Assembly (NCBI RefSeq): GCF_000521465.1
Contig: NZ_BAVR01000037.1
Location: 1 to 38,177, forward strand
Reading direction: 5' to 3'
DNA length: 38,177 bases
Source of the DNA: Acetivibrio straminisolvens JCM 21531
GTDB taxonomy: Bacteria; Bacillota; Clostridia; Acetivibrionales; Acetivibrionaceae
In this document: piece after piece, positions 9,526-17,984 of the stretch
Layout of the letters: each line of letters starts with the position of its first letter
How positions within the stretch are numbered: the first letter of the stretch is position 1
The notes under the pieces: model-generated
The model's input: the letters and a program-made list of their open reading frames with translations, nothing else
What the model was told of the DNA's origin: nothing
Database searches by the model: none
Position numbers and translations under genes: made by a program

Positions 9526-9554
9526 ATTATATTCTTTTTATCAAACAATATCAA
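9526..9554 (-). promoter_or_regulatory. SigA-type promoter of the defence-like operon
   Basis: On the minus strand TTGATA (9549-9554) is separated by exactly 17 bases from TATAAT (9526-9531), close to the vegetative consensus. The HTH gene starts 33 bases further on. The -35 region includes a short direct repeat (TTGATA...TTTGATA), a possible site for autoregulation by the HTH protein. Confidence 0.75.
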
Positions 9555-9585
9555 GTTTACTTAGATGCTATTTTTCTAAGCTACT

Positions 9586-9617
9586 AAAAACAACTCCTAT
9601 CATAGTAGATACAGGAG
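9586..9617 (-). terminator. Hairpin with T-tract upstream of the operon promoter
   Basis: On the minus strand CTCCTGTATC (9617-9608) pairs imperfectly with GATAGGAG (9601-9594) and is followed by TTGTTTTT. It would end leftward transcription coming from the tRNA genes and insulate the operon promoter. Confidence 0.5.
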
Positions 9618-9728
9618 CTGCAAAATAAATTATTGCTTCTTCGTATATTATTCGTGTGAGTTACCCGTAACATGCTTTGCTCTCATAAAGTTCCTCCAAA
9701 AATTATCAATAAAGACACAAACAAAAAA

Positions 9729-9760
9729 CCTCCAAACACTCTAAACCAAGTATTTGAAGG
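9729..9760 (-). terminator. Terminator of the tRNA transcription unit
   Basis: Minus strand: CCTTCAAATACT (9760-9749) pairs through G-U pairs with AGTGTTTGGAGG (9740-9729), followed by TTTTTTG. It lies 10 bases behind the encoded CCA of tRNA-Thr. Confidence 0.7.
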
Positions 9761-9770
9761 ACTTTTTAAC

Positions 9771-9846
9771 TGGAGCCCTCAACCAGAATCGAACTGGTGA
9801 CCTCATCCTTACCATGGATGCGCTCTGCCTACTGAGCTATGAGGGC
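9771..9846 (-). tRNA. tRNA-Thr (GGT)
   Basis: The 76-base cloverleaf starts GCCCTCA, pairs with TGAGGGC, and ends with encoded CCA. The anticodon stem CATCC/GGATG holds the loop ATGGTAA, giving anticodon GGT. The T-arm has the standard TTCGATTC loop. It is 16 bases downstream of tRNA-Gly. Confidence 0.95.
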
Positions 9847-9862
9847 ATATAAAACACTCCGA

Positions 9863-9936
9863 TGGAGCGGGTGATGGGAATCGAACCCACGCAGTCAGCT
9901 TGGGAAGCTGATATTCTACCATTGAATTACACCCGC
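9863..9936 (-). tRNA. tRNA-Gly (CCC)
   Basis: The 74-base cloverleaf has acceptor GCGGGTG/CACCCGC and encoded CCA. The anticodon stem TCAGC/GCTGA holds the loop TTCCCAA, giving anticodon CCC. The common Firmicute species in this location often has TCC, so the loop should be read with the base-loss problem of this sequence in mind. It follows sigH in the same direction. Confidence 0.92.
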
Positions 9937-10021
9937 TTAAGAATATTAATTTCGCAAAGCAAGAAGAATTATACCACTATTATTTAAAATAGTCCAGTCA
10001 AAAAACATCAATTAAATCAAA

Positions 10022-10666
10022 TTATGTCCTAGATTCTTCGAGATATTTTTCTAATTTGCGTTTTACTCTCTGTAGCGCATTGTCTATCGACTTTACATGC
10101 CTGTCCAACTCAACAGCAATTTCCTGGTAAGACTTCCCTTGCAGGTAAGAAGTAAGCACTTCACACTCCAGGCCACTTAGAATCTCACCCATTTTTGCCT
10201 CAATCCCCGAAAACTCTTCTCTGTTTATAACCATTTCTTCCGGATCGTTTATGCTTTCCTCACTGATAATGTCCATAAGGGTACGGTCCGATTCCTCATC
10301 AAAAATAGGCTTGTTGAGTGAGACATACGAATTTAAAGGTATGTGTTTTTGCCGGGTGGCAGTCTTTATAGCGGTTATGATCTGCCTTGTTATACAGAGC
10401 TCCGCAAAAGCACGGAAAGAAGAAAGCTTGTCCTTTCTAAAATCCCTTATGGCTTTGTAGAGGCCAATCATTCCTTCCTGAATGATATCTTCGCGATCAG
10501 CCCCGATAAGAAAATAAGTTCTTGCTTTTGCACGAACAAAACCTTTATACTTATTGATTAAATATTCGAGGGCCCTGTCATCACCGGCTCTGCTATCTTC
10601 AATTATTTCTTCATCGTTCATAGTGCTAAAAGTTTTTACTGAATCAATTTGCGCATTCGACTTCAA
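10022..10666 (-). CDS. sigH: RNA polymerase sporulation sigma factor SigH
   Basis: This is a sigma-70-family protein of 214 residues. Region 2 is visible in SRAGDDRALEYLINKYKGFV, then FLIGADREDIIQEGMIGLYK and FRAFAELCITRQIITAIK. Region 4 is LQGKSYQEIAVELDRHVKSI. SigH directs early stationary-phase and sporulation-onset transcription. I place the start at TTG 10666 because AAGGGGGCGAT lies at correct spacing; the frame can be read further upstream but that part has no family resemblance. It is followed by tRNA-Gly and tRNA-Thr. The promoter at 10768-10797 implies a ~100-base leader. Confidence 0.92.
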   Translation of the reverse strand: MKSNAQIDSVKTFSTMNDEEIIEDSRAGDDRALEYLINKYKGFVRAKARTYFLIGADREDIIQEGMIGLYKAIRDFRKDKLSSFRAFAELCITRQIITAIKTATRQKHIPLNSYVSLNKPIFDEESDRTLMDIISEESINDPEEMVINREEFSGIEAKMGEILSGLECEVLTSYLQGKSYQEIAVELDRHVKSIDNALQRVKRKLEKYLEESRT

Positions 10667-10767
10667 AATATCGCCCCCTTGACTAATGTCAAAACTATAA
10701 AATTTAAGGCTTGGTATATAGAACAGACTAATAGAACGCGCGGTAAACAGCAAGGCAACCTACGGCG

Positions 10768-10797
10768 ATTATATATAAACTCCCTTGAGCTTGTCAA
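10768..10797 (-). promoter_or_regulatory. Probable sigH promoter with overlapping palindrome
   Basis: Minus strand: TTGACA (10797-10792), 18 bases, then TATAAT (10773-10768). The -35 box lies at the centre of a perfect palindrome, TTGAGCTTG / CAAGCTCAA around one base (10785-10803). A regulator bound there would block polymerase, so it is a candidate operator. Confidence 0.65.
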
Positions 10798-11009
10798 GCT
10801 CAAAATCCCGCAATAATTCGACACTTTTGGACCTATCAAGCTATTGAAATAAGCCAGAGTTTATGTCCAATATAACCGCAACCGTTTCAACCCCACATAG
10901 CCCTAGCCGAAAGCCCGATTCTATTACCTATTGAATTCTCATATACAAACCTCTATATATAGTTATCGGCAGTTTCATTTTCTTTTGTACAAGAATTTTT
11001 AAATTTATA

Positions 11010-11846
11010 TTAAAAATTTCTTTGCCTTCGTATCTCATACATAATTATAGCCCCTGCAACTGCTGCATTCAAGGACGATATTTTTCCCTGCATAGGAATA
11101 TTAACTATAAAATCACACTTTTCGGCAACCAGCCTTCCCATTCCTTCTCCCTCACTTCCGATAACAAGAGCCAAAGGCCCTTTTAAATCGGACTCAAAAA
11201 AAGACTTTTCTCCGGAAAGGTCGGTCCCGACAACCCATACATTTTTCTTCTTCAAATATTCTATTGTCTGCGAAATATTTGTCACCCGTGCCACGGGAAC
11301 ATATTCTATCGCACCCGCCGAAGCCTTTGAAACTGCAGCATTAAGGCCTATTGCCCGTCTTTTGGGTATAATTACCCCGTGGGCGCCAACCGCATCGGCA
11401 GTCCTTAATATGGAGCCCAGATTATATGCATCGGTAATGCCGTCCAAAATTATAATATAAGGATCTTCTCCCTTGGACCGGGCAATCTCCAGTATATCAT
11501 CAACCTCAACATAATCTTTGAAAGCAACATAGGCAATTATACCTTGATGTGCATGAGTAGCGGAAATTTTATCAAGATTTGACTTATCCGTTTCCTGAAC
11601 TACTATGCCTTTCTCCCTTGCCATTGCAATTATGTTCCTTATTGAGCCTTCTTTTTCGCCTTTTTGGACTAAAATCTTGTTTATCGTCCTGCCGGATTTT
11701 ATCGCCTCAAATACGGAATTACGCCCTTCAATCTTGTCGAGGTCCCCTACTGTATCATCCTTCTCTTCTTCTCTGTCGCTTAGTTTTATATCTGTTCGCC
11801 GTAACGGCTTACCCTTCTCATAATCCTTCTTCCCAATATTGCCCAT
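11010..11846 (-). CDS. rlmB: 23S rRNA 2'-O-methyltransferase RlmB (TrmH/SPOUT)
   Basis: This 278-residue protein has an RNA-binding N-terminal part (KIEGRNSVFEAIKSGRTINK, HAHQGIIAYVAF). The SPOUT catalytic domain shows all three motifs: GITDAYNLGSILRTADAVGA (motif 1), LALVIGSEGEGMGRLV (motif 2) and IPMQGKISSLNAAVAGAIIM (motif 3 of the trefoil knot). RlmB methylates a conserved guanosine of 23S rRNA using S-adenosylmethionine. About 30 charged residues precede the conserved start. It lies downstream of mrnC in the same direction, as is usual in Firmicutes. Confidence 0.93.
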   Translation of the reverse strand: MGNIGKKDYEKGKPLRRTDIKLSDREEEKDDTVGDLDKIEGRNSVFEAIKSGRTINKILVQKGEKEGSIRNIIAMAREKGIVVQETDKSNLDKISATHAHQGIIAYVAFKDYVEVDDILEIARSKGEDPYIIILDGITDAYNLGSILRTADAVGAHGVIIPKRRAIGLNAAVSKASAGAIEYVPVARVTNISQTIEYLKKKNVWVVGTDLSGEKSFFESDLKGPLALVIGSEGEGMGRLVAEKCDFIVNIPMQGKISSLNAAVAGAIIMYEIRRQRNF

Positions 11847-11887
11847 AATCTTTTGTAACCTTCCCTCATAATTATAAATTCGTTGAA

Positions 11888-11920
11888 AAGCTTGATTTTA
11901 AGTACGTAAAATGCAAGCTT
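11888..11920. repeat. Near-perfect inverted repeat between mrnC and rlmB
   Basis: AAGCTTG-ATTTTA (11888-11900) pairs with TAAAAT-G-CAAGCTT (11907-11920), a long stem with one unpaired base and a 6-base loop. The T-rich tail (cttttattttt) is on the plus strand, whereas the flanking genes run on the minus strand. It may be an attenuator or processing site in the mrnC-rlmB transcript. Confidence 0.5.
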
Positions 11921-11996
11921 CTTTTATTTTTCTCAAAAAATTTGAGTTTTAGCCCACTTCTCCCTTGCATTTCACGGAAAAATATCACAAATTATG

Positions 11997-12419
11997 TCAA
12001 TCTTTCACAATAGCCATTCGCAATATATCCATCAGCCGCTCATAGTCTTTCTTTAAATAAAGAAAACCTATCAAAGATTCAAAACCGGTAGCATACCTGT
12101 ATTCCGAAACATCCGCATTTTTCGGAACTGTGGCCGATTTGGCATTCCTTCCCCTGCGCACAACGCCAAGTTCCTCCTCCGTCAAAAAAGGCATTATCCT
12201 GTGAATAACATCCGATTGCGCCTTGGCCTTGACATAAGCAATAGAACGTTTGTGGAGAACGTGTACCGGCACGTTTCCTTCTGTCACAAGCATTGTGCGG
12301 ATAAAAACCTCATAAACGGCGTCACCTATGTACGCTAGCACCAGAGGTGACAGCTGTCTTACTTCATCTGGCTTATAATTGAATTCACCTGTCATCTTAT
12401 TGAAAAAATCCGAAATCAT
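11997..12419 (-). CDS. mrnC: Mini-ribonuclease III (MrnC)
   Basis: This is a 140-residue RNase III catalytic domain without the double-stranded-RNA-binding domain. Visible motifs are LSPLVLAYIGDAVYEVFIR (catalytic D/E signature), LHKRSIAYVKAKAQSD, VVRRGRNAKS and YRYATGFESLIGFLYLKKD. It matures the 23S rRNA 3' and 5' ends. The frame is open far upstream, but the family starts at MISDFFNKM. ATG 12419 has AAAGG upstream and gives the usual family length. A promoter lies at 12468-12496. Confidence 0.93.
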   Translation of the reverse strand: MISDFFNKMTGEFNYKPDEVRQLSPLVLAYIGDAVYEVFIRTMLVTEGNVPVHVLHKRSIAYVKAKAQSDVIHRIMPFLTEEELGVVRRGRNAKSATVPKNADVSEYRYATGFESLIGFLYLKKDYERLMDILRMAIVKD

Positions 12420-12467
12420 CCAAACAACCTTTTTCAAATAAAAATATTTAATAAATTGGATTAATAC

Positions 12468-12496
12468 ATTATATAATATTCCATTAATGTAGTAAA
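12468..12496 (-). promoter_or_regulatory. Probable mrnC promoter
   Basis: Minus strand: TTTACT (12496-12491), 17 bases, TATAAT (12473-12468). It lies in the divergent region created by the germination operon, where cysS would otherwise feed transcription into mrnC. Confidence 0.5.
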
Positions 12497-12565
12497 TATA
12501 AAACTTAAAGTTCTTTTCCCTAGTTTTCATAACAATCATAAAAAAGGTAATAATAAATTGAAGAC

Positions 12566-12587
12566 CATTTATGAAACATTTATGAAA
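12566..12587 (+). repeat. Two tandem 11-bp copies upstream of the germination operon
   Basis: catttatgaaa occurs twice back to back (12566-12576, 12577-12587), ending 16 bases before the GerKA-like start. CAT-T-TA resembles the -10 of forespore (SigG-type) promoters, but I found no clear partner -35, so it may instead be an operator. Confidence 0.4.
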
Positions 12588-12603
12588 GTAGGGATAATTT
12601 ATC

Positions 12604-14133
12604 ATGTCTCTATACAGGAAAAAAACAGGCAACAAGAAAAACGTAGATTCCATTAAAAGTATTGACTATAAAATAGATACTTTGAAAAATTACATGAACA
12701 ACAGCAAGGATGTAAGGGATAGAAGATTTAAGGTGGGCGGCAAAAATGTGAATATTGCCATAATATTTATTGATAATTTAGTAGATGAATATATGGTTCA
12801 AGACCATATAATAAAACCGATAATGTCCAATTCCTTCGAATGGCCTTTAAGCAATGATCCGGATACAATACTTGAAATTATAAAAGACTATATGTTATAT
12901 GGAGACGTTATAGAAGAAGTGTACACAAATAATGAAATGGCCATGGGGATCCTTGACGGAAAAACCTTATTATTCATCGAAGGCTCTGACAAAGGGCTTA
13001 TAATAAATACGCAGGATTTGCCGAAACGCAGCATTGACGAACCTCAAACCGAGCCCTCTGTCAAAGGCCCTAACGAAGGCTTTTGTGAAAGCCTTAAGGA
13101 TAATTTGGCCTTGATAAGAAAAAGAGTAAAAAATCCCAAACTCTGTGTCGACATTATCAATATTGGCAAAGAAACCAACAATAATGCCGCCTTGATTTAT
13201 ATCAAAGGAACTGTTAACGACAAAATTGCCAAAGAAGTAAAAAAGAAATTAATCTCTGTTAAGGATTATGATATAGTTAGCTGTGAACAACTTTTGCAGC
13301 TTATTTCAGACAGGCCTTTTTCAATCTTCCCCCTTATGCATTGGACTGAAAGGCCCGACAAAGCAGTATCAAGCCTTTTAGAGGGAAAGGTGGGGGTAAT
13401 ATTTGACAACTCCCGGGGTATGCTCCTTGCTCCGGTGACTTTGACATGCCTTATGCAGAGTCCTGACGATTACTATGAAAAATGGTTTATTGGCAGCGTC
13501 ATAACGGCTATAAGGTATGTTTCTTTATTAATTACCGTTTTTCTGCCTGCACTATATATAGCCATTACATCTTTTCATCCGGGCATGCTTCCCACTACTT
13601 TGCTTATTTCCATAACCGGGGCAAGGCTTGGAGTGCCGCTTCCTGCTTTTTTTGAAGCTCTCATTATGGTAATAACCCTTGAGATTTTGCAAGAAGCCGG
13701 AATCAGACTCCCAAAAGTCGTAGGCCAAACCGTTTCAATTATAGGAGGTTTGGTAATAGGACAGGCCTCAGTACAAGCCGGCCTTATAAGCCCCATTATG
13801 GTCATTATTATATCGTTAACGGCAATTTCATCCTTTGCAATACCCAATTACAGTCTAAGCCTTGCAGCCAGGGTCTTGAGAGTGGCATTTATGATATTGG
13901 CAGCCATTTTGGGAGCATTCGGAATATCCTTGGGAATTTTGTACCTGCTGGGATACATGTGCTCCTTAAAAAGCTTTGGAATAGGATTTATGGAGCCCAT
14001 CACTCCATACAGATTCAAAGACTGGAAGGACTCCATAGTTATCTTGCCCCCATCGGTGCTGAAAGGCCGCCCGGAATATCTCCATTCAACATCCGATACC
14101 AAAAGAAAGGAGAGATCTAAAAATGGAAAATGA
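12604..14133 (+). CDS. Spore germinant receptor subunit A (GerA/GerKA type)
   Basis: This 509-residue protein has a soluble N-terminal half (to about 290) with the family's features: ALIYIKGTVNDKIAKEVKKK, QLISDRPFSIFPLMHWTERP, and GKVGVIFDNSRGMLLAPVTL. Membrane segments with ITGARLGVPLPAFFEALIM and LQEAGIRLPKVVGQTVSIIG follow, then a hydrophilic tail. GerA-type subunits sit in the spore inner membrane and respond to nutrient germinants with the B and C subunits encoded next. The start ATG has AGGG at slightly long spacing. It overlaps the next gene by 11 bases. Confidence 0.93.
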   Translation: MSLYRKKTGNKKNVDSIKSIDYKIDTLKNYMNNSKDVRDRRFKVGGKNVNIAIIFIDNLVDEYMVQDHIIKPIMSNSFEWPLSNDPDTILEIIKDYMLYGDVIEEVYTNNEMAMGILDGKTLLFIEGSDKGLIINTQDLPKRSIDEPQTEPSVKGPNEGFCESLKDNLALIRKRVKNPKLCVDIINIGKETNNNAALIYIKGTVNDKIAKEVKKKLISVKDYDIVSCEQLLQLISDRPFSIFPLMHWTERPDKAVSSLLEGKVGVIFDNSRGMLLAPVTLTCLMQSPDDYYEKWFIGSVITAIRYVSLLITVFLPALYIAITSFHPGMLPTTLLISITGARLGVPLPAFFEALIMVITLEILQEAGIRLPKVVGQTVSIIGGLVIGQASVQAGLISPIMVIIISLTAISSFAIPNYSLSLAARVLRVAFMILAAILGAFGISLGILYLLGYMCSLKSFGIGFMEPITPYRFKDWKDSIVILPPSVLKGRPEYLHSTSDTKRKERSKNGK

Positions 14134-15231
14134 CAAGCTTCTACCGGTACAAATGATGCCAATAATTTCTTCTACCATGATGAGTGTAAATATACTTACA
14201 ATACAACGAAATTTATCCGCAATCGCAAAGGAAGATGCCTGGATTTCAATGATTCTCGGCATAATAATAGGAGTATTTTCCGCAATTCTTCTATACAGTC
14301 TGGTAAGGCTGAATCCAGGCCTTGACTTTGCAGAAATTATACTTCACCAGGGCGGCAATTGGGTAGGAAGGCTCCTTCTTATACCTATTACAGTATATAT
14401 TATTATTGATATCGGATTGTCACTAAAGGTCTTCTCCTTTGCCCTAAAAATTTTTCTATTGGATCGGACTCCTATATCTGTGATATCTCTTCTATTGATA
14501 ATAGTTATTGTATCTGTTGTGGCAAAAGGAATTACTGTAATCGCAAGCGTAACAGACATACTGTATCCTTTTTTTCTGATAAGCTTGATCCTCCTTATTG
14601 CAATGTCCACTTTAGAGTTTCAGAAAACAAATATCATGCCGATAATCTATGGTAATGTACCCAATATTCTCAAAGGAGGCTTGCCCGCTTACGGTGCGAT
14701 ATCCGCCTTCGGTTCCTTCTCCTATGTGATGAAATATGTGAATGAACCCAAAAAGTACTTAAATGGTTCTGTATTGGATTTTGTATTTCCTCAATTTTAT
14801 ATATTCTTCTAACCCTTGCAACAACTCTGGTTTTTGTTCCGGAATTTCTGCAAAAACTTATTTTCCCAACTCTATTTTTGTCCAAGGCAATAGAAGTGGG
14901 AGGCAGTTTTTTTGAAAGACTTGAAGCTTTCATGGTATTAATCTGGATACCTGCAGTGTTTACATCCGTCGGAGCTTACACTTTTGCATCCGTAAAAAAT
15001 TTGTGCAAACTTTTCAATATAAAACCGAAACTCGAAAAGTATGTTGCTTATGCTCACATACCCCTGCTGTTTGCCATTACTCAATTCACTAAAAGTCAGA
15101 TACAAGTTATCACTTTTACAGATGTATCCGATTCTTTTGCTGCCGTATTTGGCTTCGGCCTTGTGCCGTTATTGCTTTTACTTACTATAATAAACAGAAG
15201 GAGAAAAGCCAAAAATGAATCGAAAAAGTAA
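14123..15231 (+). CDS. Spore germinant receptor subunit B (GerKB type), frame broken once
   Basis: This is an APC-superfamily membrane protein with about ten hydrophobic segments. The first frame (MENDKLLPVQMMPIISSTMM...) ends at 14812. One T added in the TTGG at about 14775 gives GSVFGFCISSILYILLTLAT and continues into the second frame (FVPEFLQKLIFPTLFLSKAI...) to 15231, about 369 residues, the normal length. The B subunit carries the germinant-binding function in this family. It overlaps gerKA-like and gerKC-like genes at both ends, so the three form one operon. Confidence 0.88.
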
Positions 15232-16465
15232 AGCAGAACTGATTATAATTTGCAGTTTGATTATTTTACTTACCGGATGCTGGGATTCTATAAACATAGA
15301 AGACCGGGCTTATGTAATCGGCATTGCTATCGATGAATATCCCCCTCTGCCTCAAGGCCTCAAAAATGAAGAAAATATTCTGGAAAACGAGCAAGAAAGA
15401 ATGTTTGAATCCAGCACAGAGGTTAATGCCGGCATTCCTTCTTATGCCATGACCATTCAGATACCTATTATAAAGCATGCCTCACTTCCCAACATCCTAT
15501 CGGGAGGTGCTTCAGAACCCAGCACACTCAAAACATGGGACATCACTCAGGTAGGCAACTCCTTTATAGAAATAAACCGTTCTATTGCGACAAGAATAAA
15601 TTTAATACCTTACTACGAGCATCTTCAGGTCATTATCATTTCGGAAAACGTTGCAAGAAAAGGCCTCAGAAATATTCTTGATTTCTTTATACGGGATCCT
15701 GAAATGAGAAGCAGAACAAAATTATTTATAGCACAGGGAAGTGCAAAGAAAGTACTTGATGTTATTCCAAGGATTGAAGACTATGCTTCCATATATCTTG
15801 CCAAAATGCCAAGAAGTGCCAGAGTAAATGCAGAGATTATACATTGGACTGACCTTGGCCAAGCTGTTCAAGCCATATATTCCAAAGAAGACTTCCACCT
15901 TCCCGCCATAGAAGTAACCGAGTTTGAGATAATGAACAAAGGTGCCGCTTTGTTTAAAGATGACAAAATGATTGGATGGGCAGACGGTAAGGATGTGGAA
16001 GTTCTTAAGCTAATGCACAATGTATTTCTAGGCGGCGTTTTGACTTCAGATTTTGTCACAGATGAGCATGATTCTGAAAACGATGTAATGAGCCTTGAAA
16101 TAATCAAAGCAAAAACCAAAATTACACCTATAGTCCAAGGGGATGATATCACTTTCAAAATAGACATAAATATTAAAGGAAATTATTCAGAGGGCGTAAA
16201 TCACCCGCTCACCGACAAAATTGACCAAGAATTTATAGAAAAAGCCGAAAAGGCTTTTGAAAAATCAATAAAAGATCAGTGTATCGAAACAATAGAAAAA
16301 ATGCAGAACATGGATATGGATGTTTTTCATTTTAGCACTGCTATGAGAACCAAGCAGCCTTCGTACTGGGCAAAAATCAAAGACAAGTGGGATAATATTT
16401 TTCCCGATGTCAAAACCGAAGTAAATGTGAAAGTAGCCATAAAGCAAATAGGAAATATGCAATAA
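15215..16465 (+). CDS. Spore germinant receptor lipoprotein subunit C (GerKC type)
   Basis: This 416-residue protein begins with a lipoprotein signal (LIIICSLIILLTGCWDSINI; lipobox LTGC), then the family's EDRAYVIGIAIDE. Later blocks include ALFKDDKMIGWADGKDVEVL and the C-terminal beta-rich domain ending in WAKIKDKWDNIFPDVKTEV. GerC subunits are lipid-anchored partners of A and B in the spore inner membrane. The start is inside the previous gene (17-base overlap) with AAGGAG upstream. Repeat copy A begins one base after the stop and likely acts as the operon terminator. Confidence 0.92.
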   Translation: MNRKSKAELIIICSLIILLTGCWDSINIEDRAYVIGIAIDEYPPLPQGLKNEENILENEQERMFESSTEVNAGIPSYAMTIQIPIIKHASLPNILSGGASEPSTLKTWDITQVGNSFIEINRSIATRINLIPYYEHLQVIIISENVARKGLRNILDFFIRDPEMRSRTKLFIAQGSAKKVLDVIPRIEDYASIYLAKMPRSARVNAEIIHWTDLGQAVQAIYSKEDFHLPAIEVTEFEIMNKGAALFKDDKMIGWADGKDVEVLKLMHNVFLGGVLTSDFVTDEHDSENDVMSLEIIKAKTKITPIVQGDDITFKIDINIKGNYSEGVNHPLTDKIDQEFIEKAEKAFEKSIKDQCIETIEKMQNMDMDVFHFSTAMRTKQPSYWAKIKDKWDNIFPDVKTEVNVKVAIKQIGNMQ

Positions 16466-16466
16466 C

Positions 16467-16529
16467 AAAAGCTCGGGACATCGAGTCCCTTAGCTTTTGC
16501 CTCTTTCATTTCATTCCAAGAAGCCAAAT
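16467..16529 (+). repeat. 62-bp double-hairpin repeat, copy A
   Basis: Reads AAAAGCTCGGGACATCGA-GTCCCTTAGCTTTT-GCCTCTTTCATTTCATTCC-AAGAAGCCAAAT. Hairpin 1 pairs AAAAGCT-c-GGGAC with GTCCC-tt-AGCTTTT. Hairpin 2 pairs GCCTCTT with AAGAaGC. It lies one base behind the gerKC-like stop. Near-identical copies are at 18825, 18887 and, inverted, 25728. Confidence 0.9.
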
Positions 16530-16536
16530 AACAAAT

Positions 16537-16561
16537 GCAGGCTGCCTCTTAAACAGCCCGC
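16537..16561 (-). terminator. Terminator of the cysE-cysS operon
   Basis: Minus strand GCGGGCTG (16561-16554) pairs with CAGCCTGC (16544-16537) around a short loop and is followed by ATTTGTTATTTGG. It is 16 bases behind the cysS stop. Confidence 0.6.
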
Positions 16562-16576
16562 TATTTTTATTATTCA

Positions 16577-17984
16577 TTACTGTTTTATTGTCCATTTTAC
16601 TCCCTGTGGAGTGTCCTCAAGTATTATTCCCATTTCTTTCAGCTTATCTCTGATTTCATCAGCCGTCTTCCAATCTTTTTCCTTCCTTGCCTGCTGCCTC
16701 CTGTCAATAAGCTCCTGAATTTCACTGTCGATACTCTTCTGCCTGCTCTTTTGCGCAATCCCCAGCACTCCTCCCAACTCTTTTATCAGTGAATGGGAGT
16801 AGTCGATGATTTCTTTTGAGGGATTGGAATTTGCGTTTACATTGGTATTAACCTCTTTTACAATATCAAAAACCGCAGCAATAGCATCTGCCGTATTGAT
16901 ATCGTCATCCATGCTTCAATGAATTTTGCCTTAATCTCAAGAAGCCTTTTTTCAAGCTCCCTCTCACTTTCTGTCATCTTATCAACCTGTGCATGCTCTT
17001 TCAGGTACTCGAGATTGTCAATGCAGTTGTATATCCTCTCAAGCCCGTTTTTCGCCTGTTCAAGAAGCTCGGCACTGAAATTTATCGGACTTCTGTAATG
17101 GGCGGAAAGCATAAAGAACCTTATTACTTCATAGTCAAAGGTTTTTGCAATATCTCTTACCGTAAAGAAATTGCCCTTTGATTTTGCCATTTTTTCGCCG
17201 TCTACGTTTATGAAACCATTGTGAAGCCAATACCGTGCAAAAGGCTTGCCGTTTGCAGCTTCACTCTGGCAATCTCATTGTCGTGGTGGGGAAATACCAA
17301 GTCCTGCCCCCCGCTGTGGACGTCTATTGTCTCTCCAAGATACCTGTTTGCCATAGCAGAGCATTCAATATGCCAACCAGGCCTTCCCTTTCCCCATGGA
17401 CTGTCCCAGGCTGGCTCTCCCGGTTTCTGAGCCTTCCACAGCGCAAAATCCATAGGATCCTTTTTTCTTTCGTTCACGTCTATTCTTGAGCCAAGCTCCA
17501 AATCCTCCAACGACTGATGGGACAGTTTTCCGTATTCTTCAAATCTTTTGGCGCTGAAATACACGTCTCCATCCACATTATATGCAAAACCCTTCTCTTC
17601 GAGCTTTTTAATCATCTCAATTATTGCATCTATGTTTTCCGTTGCCCTTGGATGTATGGTGGCTTCCTTTATTCCAAGTCTCCGGGCATCCACAAAATAC
17701 TCGTTTATAAACTTGTCTGCCAGTTCTTTTACCGTTATACCTTCCTCATTTGCCCTCTTTATCATTTTGTCGTCTATGTCGGTGAAATTTTGCACAAACT
17801 TCACGTTATAACCCTTGTATTCAAGGTATCTCCTTAAAGTATCGAATATAATGAACGGACGGGCATTTCCTATGTGGAAATAGTTGTAAACCGTAGGCCC
17901 GCATGAATACATTTTCACTTCCTTTTCATCAATAGGGTGAAATTCTTCCTTTCTCCGAGTCAAAGTGTTATAAAGTCTCATCAT
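16577..17984 (-). CDS. cysS: Cysteinyl-tRNA synthetase (frame broken twice)
   Basis: The first frame (ATG 17984) carries [17 protein letters not shown] (zinc Cys plus HIGH), GWHIECSAM and [17 protein letters not shown] (remaining zinc ligands). It is lost at GG 17268-17269. One base gives [19 protein letters not shown] and joins the frame with KMAKSKGN (KMSKS). It is lost again at about 16912. One A gives [20 protein letters not shown], running to TAA at 16577. The total is about 470 residues, normal for CysRS. The enzyme is essential, so these are almost certainly missing bases in the sequence. The start overlaps the end of cysE by 17 bases. Confidence 0.93.

Noticed and set aside
16577..17984. 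cysS as a true pseudogene
   Set aside because: Essential gene with all catalytic and zinc motifs preserved in the split frames; one added base at each of two sites restores it, as in many neighbouring genes.
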